64,000 bases of DNA from positions 104,193,338 through 104,257,337 of the forward strand of contig CM056744.1 in NCBI GenBank assembly GCA_029851415.1, written 5' to 3'. The notes beneath the pieces were generated by a model, which was not told the origin of the DNA, searched no databases, and worked only from the letters and a program-made list of their open reading frames with translations. The position numbers and the translations under genes were made by a program. Of the stretch, positions 54,501-64,000 are shown piece after piece. How positions within the stretch are numbered: the first letter of the stretch is position 1; each line of letters opens with the position of its first letter. This DNA comes from Eretmocerus hayati (Eukaryota; Arthropoda; Insecta; Hymenoptera; Aphelinidae).

Positions 54501-56382
54501 ATGGTTGCTGTTCAAAAACTAGGAAGACTCAAAAAGACCATAGCCTGTCTCAGAATTCAAAACGCAGCTTCGTCCATGATTATAAATTTGAGGAAAATTC
54601 AGATAAAGAAAAAGAGATTGAGGCGATGGTGGGTGAAACCTTTACTAGAACCAGCTGTGAGAAGTGCTTTCGGAGGATATGCAAGAATTATCTCATACCT
54701 AAAAGACAATGACCATGAAGGATTCTACAAGTTGTTCCACATGGGACCTGACAATTTCGATCGTATTCATGATCTTGTGGCACCTATGATTCAGAAGCAA
54801 GTTATTCGTCGCGAGCCAATAAGTACAGAAATCAGATTGGCAGCAACACTGCTGTAAGTACGAGTTGTAATTATTCACATACTAGTGCAAAATAGTTTTC
54901 TCACAATTTATGCAAATGGTTTCATTAGTTTTCTCATGATTTGTATTGATTTGCAATTCTGCAGTTACTTGGCAAAAGGGGGCAATGTCACATTCGCAGC
55001 AACTTTTTTCTCAATTGGTGTCTCAACCTTGTACGGCATCCTACGAGAAACTTGCCATGCCTTGAGAATAGTTCTATCACCTCTATATTTGAAATTTCCA
55101 AGTGAACCAGCCCATTGGCTGAGCATTGCCTACAGATTTTGGATGAAATAGCAAAATCCCAACTGTCTTGGGGCACTTGATGGAACCCATGTTTGGATCC
55201 TGCGACCACCTCATGGAGGGACTCTCTTCTTTAACTACAAGAATTTTCATAGCATGATTTTACTCATCATCTGTGATGCTGATCGTCGCATCCTATGGTT
55301 CAGCCTTGGAGATTATGGTGAGCAGTTTTAGTTTTTGAAAGTTGTTATGGGTGTCATGCACACCTCGCTTCAAGCTGCGAGAAGTATCACAAAATTGACA
55401 CCAAAATTCACCTATAGGGTGTTTTTTACAAGATCCTACACAGTAAGGGTCCGTTTTGACCGAAATCGTACCAGTTCACGCCTCAAATTGGCGAGTAAAA
55501 TCACATTTCCCGTGTATAGGTATATCGAGGCCCATTTCGAAAAATTTGCGATCTTGCTATTTTTCCTTATTAACCTTTTGATAACTCGTCTTTCTCAAGC
55601 TGGTCCTACTGGCCTTTACTGTACTGTACTGCAACACCTCTAATAAACAACCCTACCAAAAAAAAACAGTAGATTTTCCAGCCGATAAATCTCATGATTT
55701 TTGGTAAGGAAAATCCCATCTCTCGGGATTGTTATAATAGAATTTTCCCATTTTGTCAAAGGCTGTACATGTGTATTGCTGAAATTTGTGACTGATGATT
55801 TTCAATTTCCATTGAGAATGTTGATTTTATACTCTTGCAGGTCATTTAAGCGATACCAGTGCTCTAGCTCACTCGTCTCTTCCAAGAAAACTGGCCAATG
55901 GAGAGTGTAACCTCCCAGCTCCTCGCGCACTGCCAGGAACTGATGTGGTGTTGCCTCATTTTTTCGTGTGCGACGAAATCTTTGCGCTCAAAGAAAATTT
56001 CATGAAGCCTTACAGCCGGCGACTTGGCCTTAGTGAGAGCCAAAAAGCATTTAACTTCAGGCACAGTCGTGGGAGGATGCCGTCCGAGTGCACGTTTGGG
56101 GGCGTAGATAAGAAGTGGGAAATCCTAGATTCCCCACTTCGATTTGATCTTGAAGTAACCAAGGACGTTCTCGTCACCATTATGTGTCTCAACAACTATT
56201 TAATCACAGATGCCAACCCTGAGCTGCAGGATTTTGGAGCTGGTCTGCCCGAAGATTTTGATGTCGAAGCAAATCATGCATATCAACCGTTGGCCCCAAA
56301 TGCCATCCGAGATAGATTGGCTCAATTCTTCTCTCCGGGTGGAGCTGGACATCTACCATGGCAAGACCAGTACATCCATTAA
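54501..56382 (+). pseudogene. HARBI1-like DDE nuclease (PIF/Harbinger transposase), one in-frame stop
   Basis: Three exons: 54,501-54,853, 54,965-55,317 and 55,841-56,382, all with GT-AG introns and matching phases, about 415 codons, the usual length. Catalytic landmarks: first Asp in GALDGTHVWI, second in the CDADRRILWFSLGDYG block, Glu in RMPSECTFGGVDKKWEIL. FNYKNFHSMIL lies between. An in-frame TAG at 55,149-55,151 sits just before the first Asp motif; otherwise the gene is intact, so it is either just dead or recoded, or the stop is a sequencing error. Head-to-head with the MADF gene with about 650 bp between starts. Confidence 0.85.
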
Positions 56383-59300
56383 GTGCCGAATATTCTCATT
56401 GTTCTTAAGATTACACTCCAAATATTGTTGAGATTAGACTCCTAAGTTAATGTTGGCTTTCATCATCGCGAAATTGTATCAACTTGGTCAGGGAATTCCG
56501 AAATTTTGTCATGACTTTAATGTCCTCAGCAACTTCACTGATTGTCTCTTGTGATGATCGTTCGGTAAACCTATTTGCGTATTATAGAAGTCCCGGAAGT
56601 GGAAATATATCGAAAACTAGAAGATTTTCTTGATATTGATTGAGATTTTCATGACGATTCTCTAGTAAAACTTGTGTAATGTTGAATTCTTAAAATAATC
56701 CTAGACATCAGCAATACGCGTTGTGAGACATTGAGTGTATTCTTTGGTACTGTGATATTGAGTTTAATTATTGATCCATGAATTCAATGGCCTAAGCGAT
56801 TCCAAGGTGCAGATCCTTGTCCACGAGTACCTTGAGAAATTCTGTTAGTATTTAGTACGTAAATAACTTTTACTTAGGTAAATTCAAAGCCAAACTGATC
56901 GAGACGAAGGTCTTACTGAGTAAGCCATCAACTTTTCGATCATCGTATGATACTGTGTTAGCGCTTCATATTCTGAATTACTTTTTATACGACGTTAATA
57001 AAGATTGAATATGCCTTGTTCTGTCGACGGGACACGATAGTTCCAATTGTACGACTTGAATCGACGAAAAACTTTCTTTCTCAAATCCGAGTAGATTTTT
57101 TCATCAGTAGAGAATGTTTTAGTGTGTCTTCGCTGAAAATGTTATAGATGAACCGTATACTATAGAGAGGAATTTCCTCTAATTGTAATTTATTCAACCA
57201 ATTATGTATCGATGAGACGTTAATATTAATATTTTTCAACATCGATAGGACTACTTTATTGCCTCTGATTGATAGTAATAGATCAAGTTTTCATAATACC
57301 TCATAATGACGCATGGATTCGCCTCATTCCCCTCTTTATCCCTTGCCTGCTCAATCAACACGGGATTCTTGAAAACAAGCACCTTGTAAAATATCCATAG
57401 CTTCTTCAAGAATCGCGCTGAGAACGGGCAGTTCCTGAGTTTCAAACTGTAAATCATATGCGACGTTTCTACAGCGATTTGCTTGAAAAATAAATCAAAC
57501 TAAGATGGTTGAGTCGGTGTATTCAATCGTGGTTGAAGTAATGCTTCAACCGCACGGTACTTTAATTGCTATTCAATGTACGTGAGTGAAGCGTGATTGA
57601 GTGTCTGAAAACTGGACAACTGACGTGTTGCGCGTTCTAAGTGCGTGTGGACCATGAATAATTCTGTACCCTCACCAATACGGGACTGATTAGATAAAAA
57701 GGTGACGGGCTTCGGAGTGACAGTTTCGGATCGAAAGGAAAAATTGTCAACGATTTTTTGGAAAAAAAAATAGAGTTACGCAGTTTAGTGTCCAAAAATG
57801 CAGATCAAGCAACGTGTCTATAGAGGTCGAGTCTGGGTTTGTGACACTCAACCACGTGCGTTCAATTTCAACGACACTGGTTGATTTTTGAATAGCTGGA
57901 TTGGGAAATTTTTATTGGATTTATTGAATCTTTCTACAGTGTACTTGATCACACTTTTGCGAGAGATTTGTCAGGGTTCATTGTTACGATAGGAAAGAGC
58001 ATTGCCATGAGCGAGTTCCAAGTATGATTCAACGACTACAGAAAGCTTCTCTTACAGCACTCGCAATAAGTCAAAATAAGTAAAATTTCACTGTGGGGAT
58101 TATAAAAGTTGGATACCTTTTTTTTTTACGAAGACATTTTTGTCATTAAAAAAGCTGATTCAAGAGTCTTCAAATCTCAATAATGCAGAGAATAATCGTC
58201 CGATAATAGTTTACAGACATCATGATCAGATTATCGTGTGGGTTGCATAAATTGGTTTTACTGAGATATCGAGGAATGAGCGGAGGAGTAACGATGTCAA
58301 TAAAGTAAGTTGATTTTTGGAGCTGCGACTTATAAAATCGAATAAACTCGTAAATTCACAAAGGCATAACAAGGTAAATGAAGGATCCCAATTCTTCCTT
58401 TCAAAAATTCACCTCACACATTTAGTATTCCTCAATTCACAATTATCTTTCCATAGTGGACTTGCATTACTCGACTGTAAGCATTAGCGAGCACTACGTG
58501 ATTTTTTGAAAAAAATACAGCTTTCCCACGTTCAATGCGGCTAGTTCAATCCGGAAGAGTACCTCGGATAACAAAATCTTAGATAATCAGAGATTCCTGT
58601 AGGTTTGATATCTTTGCTCTCAGAAACATAGATCGTAGATCAAAGCGATGAAAAATCGCCAGTACAATGCCAACAGGAGACGGTGAGACTGAGAAGGTGA
58701 TCACCCTCAGAGAATTCAACCCTCTGACTAATTTTTTTCAACTTTTGCTTTATCACGATTTGAAGATGTTGCCAGCTGTAGTTAACATGTGAAATTTCTC
58801 TCTTGATTAGAATTTTGGAAGAAAATGTGAAATAAAGGTTTGAGAAAAATTAGGTTGATAACTAAAAGTCTATTCTAAATTATCCCGTTAAAATCATCAT
58901 CAGATCTTGGACAGGCAATTCTTGAGAGCTAATTTTTCATATTTTTGCATACGCTCATTAATTATTAAAATCTCAAAATACATCTATTGGACGCAGAGGA
59001 ACCCGAAGATGGAACCAGCCACTCGAATTTTTTTCTTTAGCTTCCCCAGATAGAAAAAAGAATGGAGGATATTGGTCACGTGCAACCAGAAATATTGCGA
59101 AAAAAAGCTCGGCGCTCGATTTTCAATCGCACTGAAGCCTACCTTGGCTCGTGGTGCATGAGAAAAACGGTGAAAACTTCAATATCGAGAGCCTAGGATT
59201 TTTTCGAAATATTTCTGGTGCTTCGTGACCAATTCGCTTCATTCTTTCTTTAATCTGGAGTATTTTGAGAAACAAGTGCGATTGGCTTTTTTCTTTCTCG

Positions 59301-59986
59301 ACTTCCTCCTCGTCCAATTGATGGATTTTCACATGCTTAATGAGATGCGTGTGCAAGGAATATGAGGAATCAATTCTCAAGCCTGAACAAGATCTGATGA
59401 CGGTTTCAACGAGATATTTGAGAATAGATTTGTACGTATCAACCTAATTGTTCTCAAAGCATCATCTTTGTTCTTAAAGAAGTTACGCCATTTTTCCTGA
59501 AGAAAAATTTTTTCAGATGAAATAGGGTTGTTCAAGAACGCTTGAAAATATGCGCTAGTGGAATCGATTTTTCATTTAATTCGTAGGTTTTCTCACGAGC
59601 TACAAGATGAAACCAGAGTTAACCCGCTAAGCTCCTCGGAATAATTGGACGAGCTAATAATTGGGCGTAGAAAGAAACTTCTATTCAAAAATGCACGATT
59701 CGTAATCAGGGTAATGGAGAATATTTGCCATTACGCCATTTGTGAGAAGCTTGATTGATGTGACTTGTGTAATAAATGAGGAAAAGTAATTCTGATGTAG
59801 TATTTTACATTTTATTGAGTAGCTCAGAAACAAAAATGATCCTAAAAACCATACATCACTTTTGGTAAAAGTTGTTCTATAATTGAAAACATATAACAGT
59901 TTCACATATAAAAGTACAAAATGGCCAGCGATGAGCCCTTGATGAGAAATTTTTCAGTAATATGGTGTTCGAAAGAAGAAAGAGAT
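56383..59986. other. AT-rich non-coding stretch
   Basis: No supported gene or array. Harbinger terminal inverted repeats were sought on this side and not found by eye. Confidence 0.4.
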
Positions 59987-60763
59987 CTAGTCATCTGATG
60001 GCCGACCACAGTTCTTCTTTACATAGTAACTTATATAAGCCAACACTTGCTTTGTACACTCATATTTGAGGCAGTCAGGTACCTCATTATGTCTCATGTT
60101 TATAAGCGGCAGGTAGTTTGAGAGAGGATCTGCCTCTTCTGCCTGGGCCACTTGTTGTTCAATACTACTCAAAGTAGCTTGATTTGTCTTGAGGAGGTTT
60201 TCTAAAATTTCAGTATCATAGTCCTGATTTTTGGATGGCTTTCTTTTTTTGAAAGTCTTCTTTGCATGCTGAGATTCTGATGGTGATTCTGGAAGGGTTT
60301 CAGAATCGCCATCAGAATCAACATTACTCATTTGGGGGAGATGATCAACAAACGGCTCCAGCCAGACCATGTCTTTATAGAAAGGCCAATTAGATGTAAT
60401 TTTCACATCAGTACCAGATCCTGATGGTTCATAGGCTTTAACTTTTTTATGTTCCTCTTTATACTTTTTCACAATACCCATCCATTTGGACCACAACGAT
60501 TGTTCTGAAAGTAAACTGGAGGTTATACATTGTAAAACAAAAATTTGAATTTGAAATTGAGAAATAGAACCAGTGGTACCATCGAGCTTTATGTCAAATT
60601 GTTCGGAGATATCTTTGGCAATTTTTTTTAAAACAGCTGGTCGTTCGTCACGCCACTTTTCCATATACTCATCCATGCCTTTATCATATAGAAATCTGTT
60701 AGCTTGTATGGCATTGATTATCTCGTAAGTCACCATCAACGCGGTATCTTTGCTTGCTGCCAT
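59987..60763 (-). CDS. MADF/Myb-SANT-like protein, second copy type
   Basis: ATG 60,763 to TAG 59,987-59,989, 258 residues as an open frame. The N-terminal half is MADF-like (TYEIINAIQANRFLYD, KIAKDISEQFDI, then LWSKWMGIVKKYKEEHKK). Between DIKLD and EQSLW lies a stretch that looks like a short intron of about 75 nt (GGTACC donor side, TTTACTTTCAG acceptor side) that is in frame, so it may be removed or retained. The middle has WLEPFVDHLPQM and an acidic SDGDSETLPESPSESQ run, then a KKTFKKRKPSK basic patch. The C-terminal helical block may dimerise. Probably another transposon-associated or host DNA-binding protein; no partner nuclease beside it. Confidence 0.65.
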   Translation of the reverse strand: MAASKDTALMVTYEIINAIQANRFLYDKGMDEYMEKWRDERPAVLKKIAKDISEQFDIKLDGTTGSISQFQIQIFVLQCITSSLLSEQSLWSKWMGIVKKYKEEHKKVKAYEPSGSGTDVKITSNWPFYKDMVWLEPFVDHLPQMSNVDSDGDSETLPESPSESQHAKKTFKKRKPSKNQDYDTEILENLLKTNQATLSSIEQQVAQAEEADPLSNYLPLINMRHNEVPDCLKYECTKQVLAYISYYVKKNCGRPSDD

Positions 60764-63242
60764 TGTTAAACTAATTTTTAAGCATTAATTATTACAATAT
60801 CGACATTTCTGTGCAAACTCCTGTCTTGATGTGATAAGATGAACGCAAGCCAAAACAAGCTTCAGCCAATAGCTGACTAACCTTACCCGAGCATTAGGCG
60901 ATACAAGCAATGCCGCCTTTTTTTAATTTGCAAGATTAATTATTATGCAAATGCAAAATTGCAGTGGTGTATGCCCGTCCCCGATTATACGATTAATTAT
61001 CCTGTGACCATCTTATGTCAGTGAATACTCAACCCGAAATTGACAACCGGTCTCATCTTTGACGTGGACATGGTATGGGTATCAAGTTATTAGAAGAATG
61101 GAAATTTCTTCCAGAGTAATGTCGGTATAAGGTCGATTGCGATCTACAGCTCACGGCTCGAAGACTGAATAATTCACAACGCCGTAACGTTTTGAACCCA
61201 TGATTTTTCAACATTACTCGCAAGTGTAGTAGATAAGAAAAATTGTAAAAATGCATAATGAGTATGTGCGTGCATCCAACTCCGCCATCAACACTTACTA
61301 GGCGGTTTACAACATGAAGTTTCGTCACAATTTTTTAAATCGATAATAGTTCGCATCTGTTTTAGAAAGATCGTAATCAAATAGGAAATATCATTTTCGA
61401 TAGGCATTTGAACTTACTACATGCGACCCCCGCTCTGCCCACATGGACGAGTCCACTTGGGTCATGAATGTTGAAACTCTCAATACAACCGAATCAGAAC
61501 CACGATCGGAGCTGTATGCACACAAAACTACATGTTCTAAAAAGAATTCGTAGAAACAACAGGAATTGTCCCCATGCTACACATCAGATTTTGATTTTAT
61601 GTCCAATAGTCGATGCATGTTCAATAAGCATACCTGAATGTGTAGTCGATGAGAAGACGCGTTACTTGTGCTCGCCAGCCATACACATTTTTTACACAAA
61701 ATAATTATAATTTTGCACTTATCCAAATCTTTGAAAACATTGGACATTGCACTAGTGTGACGCAACGACATCACTACAACTGAGCGATTGTCGCTATTTA
61801 AAAAATTTTGAACAAAACAAATCTCAGCAGTGAGGAGCACGCGACTTTACTGGAATCTTGGATGAAACTGTAGCCGTAGCCAATATGGCTTCCTATGCGA
61901 AGAATATATCTTTCTCCCCAGCCAGCGTCGGCCAGCGTGGCAGATGCAGGCAGATGTGAGCTGCGCGAACGGGGAGAGAACAGGGCAATATGGAGATACG
62001 GGGCAATATGGAGATACGGCCCGTGTCTCACGGCTCATTGCGGCACGCTCTAGAACCACCTTACAACCTATGCAGAGGCTATATAGATTAGTGCGTGAAA
62101 CACTACTCAGCTTGATCTCAGTTTTTGGGCCGTCATGTAGTTATTGCAGGAGCTGCGGTGTTCAGCCAGTTTCGTTGGGGGGTACGACCTTCGTACGTTG
62201 ATAGGTGGAACATGAGTCCCACGAGCTTAGAGTACTCGGGGTGGAACCTCATTGCATCGCAATTCTTCTGATACTTGTCATCTTTCTGAACCCCTAAAAG
62301 AATTTGTGATTTAAACGGAATCTAGCACAGAGCTTGTTTCATCAGAAAGTGAGATGATGAACTCAGGATATGATCTTGAACTTTTGTGATGAATATTAAT
62401 AATAACGTTTGAAAGTCTTGAAACACACGCCCTACAGTTCTAGCGATACAAAAATTCTAAATTGTGATGATACTCACACGTAGCACTAGCAAATCGTTAG
62501 TGAATCAATAATATCCTGTCTTTTCACGAATTTTTGAGCCAAGCTTTCATTTGCGATTCACACTGCTTATTGACTCAGACATCCTTCAAATTCGTCCTTG
62601 CTTATTCTCTATTGGTCTCTCTAAGAGAAAATGTCCAAATGTGATTCTGGGACTGGTAAAATTTCACCTGTGCTTGATATCCATGAACATACCTTGAAGA
62701 CATTTCGAGCTGATTTTTGGGATACAATGTCCATGGCACCAGTCTTGCGCAATTTCAAACTAAATCGTTCATATGCATTGTTAGCATCTGATGGTAGCAA
62801 GCGACCTAAAGCAGAATAAAGATTGACATAACTATTCAGGTGATTCACAGTTATCCCAATAAATCTACCCTCTCCTTTGCAAGACATTGATAATTATTTG
62901 CACAAATAATGAGAGCTTAATTTTTATTGCTCATGGAGCTGAGAAGCTAAACAGAGAAATGTTCCCTATCCAGGATAACAAAGTATGATATATAGTAAGT
63001 AAATATGTACCTGTTGTTGGTTATTCTGATCTGCTCAATCTATCGACTGCAGAAATTTGGGCCTCGTAGATACTGCCTCTTGGCTTTGGATGTGAATCTG
63101 ACATGGGCATGGTCCGTCTTATATTGGCTGAGATAAGAATGCGAGTTCTCATACATGATACTGATACAGATCTTTCACTTAAAGATCCATTGTTCAAAAA
63201 TTAGTTTGTCAGTGGAAAATTCCTTTTGCTTTCTGCAACTGT
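60764..63242. other. Non-coding stretch
   Basis: No supported gene. A direct repeat of GGGCAATATGGAGATACG (about 61,983-62,020) occurs twice in tandem. Short ORFs here have no domain. Confidence 0.4.
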
Positions 63243-64000
63243 TGGTTTCCATCGATGCATACCAAGACAGAGTGTGCTAGCTCTGATAATCCTAGATGTT
63301 GCATTTTGATTACCCATACTAGTTTTAGCAGAGTGAACTTGCCAACTAATACTCAGTTCCTTTTCTAGACATTTTTGGTATTTAGTCTTTTTGTTTACTT
63401 ATGTCTTGTAAAGTTGAAGTATTCGTGGATTTCACTTTTGGGAGGAGAGCGTACTTTTTCACTGACTTTGAGAGAAGTATTATTCATGGATGAGTCCAAG
63501 TCAAAGAGATCCCTCATGTGTATTGACAAGCTACTTTTCTTAGATGGGTAAGATTCATCTTCCGATATCTGAGATTCTTCTGCGATGTTGGCATGGCAGG
63601 TGAATGACTCAAAGATGTTGAAATTTCCAGACTAATTTCAATGAGATCCCCCAGCTATCCTGGTATGAGTTGGCTACTTTGGTGCAGAAAATGTTGAGCT
63701 TGTGGGGCTGGTTCGATTCTTCAAGTGGAGTTGAAGTGTTTTCGGGTTTCAGAGTTTGAAATTTTGAGCAATTACATTGAACAGTATACAAATTGCATAT
63801 CTCAAACTCAGTCTCTCAAGACATTTCATCATACTGCTCGAAACTTTTGTATGTGGTGGAAACGCTCTAAGAAGATACTTATTTGGAGTTGTAGAGGACC
63901 TTGGATTTTGAATTTACTGAGCCACATGGTGTACAGGAATGAGTTTGATACTTAGTTCACTGTATAATGCTGAGCTATTGGACTCTTTCATTCTAGGCCA
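63243..64000 (-). repeat. Near-identical inverted repeat, right copy, cut by window end
   Basis: Partner of 51,229-51,986. The pair brackets 11.3 kb containing the Harbinger genes and the second MADF gene. Confidence 0.92.

Noticed and set aside
54000..57500. Terminal inverted repeats of the Harbinger element
   Set aside because: Sought on both sides of the two genes but no convincing short inverted ends with 3-bp target duplication could be seen by eye.

Overview
The window reads as nuclear DNA of an arthropod, most likely an insect. It has spliced genes with GT-AG introns, a CR1/Jockey-type LINE, PIF/Harbinger genes, MADF-domain genes, a Helitron-type helicase fragment, large amounts of CA, GGT and GGAT simple repeat, and endogenous double-stranded DNA virus genes of the Polinton/adintovirus kind common in insect genomes. 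The species cannot be fixed from sequence alone. Few stretches look like ordinary host genes; most of the window is nested repeats.

Layout. 1-22 kb: a degraded LINE on the minus strand (2.6-7.1 kb), several inverted duplications or foldback repeats (7.9-9.3, 10.0-10.5, 18.4-19.5 kb), short secreted-peptide first exons (1.5, 7.9 and 9.2 kb, with a paralogue at 49.5 kb), and a two-module cysteine-rich secreted-type gene (20.2-21.6 kb) whose exons each carry a defensin-like CS-alpha-beta cysteine pattern. 22.46-48.25 kb: a 25.8-kb unit bounded by two 255-bp inverted repeats. It contains two blocks of plus-strand virus genes. The first (26.2-27.35 kb) has an acidic protein, a hydrophobic/basic minor-capsid-like protein and an adenain-type protease. 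The second (44.2-47.7 kb) has a penton-like gene, a double-jelly-roll-type major capsid gene and three small genes. The capsid genes are broken; the protease and several small ORFs are open. Between the two blocks sit a (GGT)n tract, a Helitron-type helicase fragment, an 11.5-kb foldback structure with arms of about 4.6 kb built from tandem arrays, minisatellites and a perfect 0.76-kb foldback element.

48-64 kb: the second signal-exon duplicate, small hairpin repeats, then a divergently transcribed Harbinger pair (a MADF-domain protein and a HARBI1-like nuclease with one in-frame stop) and a second MADF-like gene. These lie between two near-identical inverted repeats of at least 758 bp, the second of which runs off the window end.

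The most unusual point is in the virus genes. Two of them, 21 kb apart, are each followed 20-21 nt after the stop codon by a 16-nt stem-loop that matches the replication-dependent histone mRNA 3' processing element. The genes of the second block each have their own TATA box, most preceded by a GTGGGAG-like box. A tRNA-like gene with A box, B box and T-run terminator lies just downstream of the last virus gene, on the opposite strand. This suggests a virus lineage whose mRNAs end like histone mRNAs, which would couple expression to S phase.
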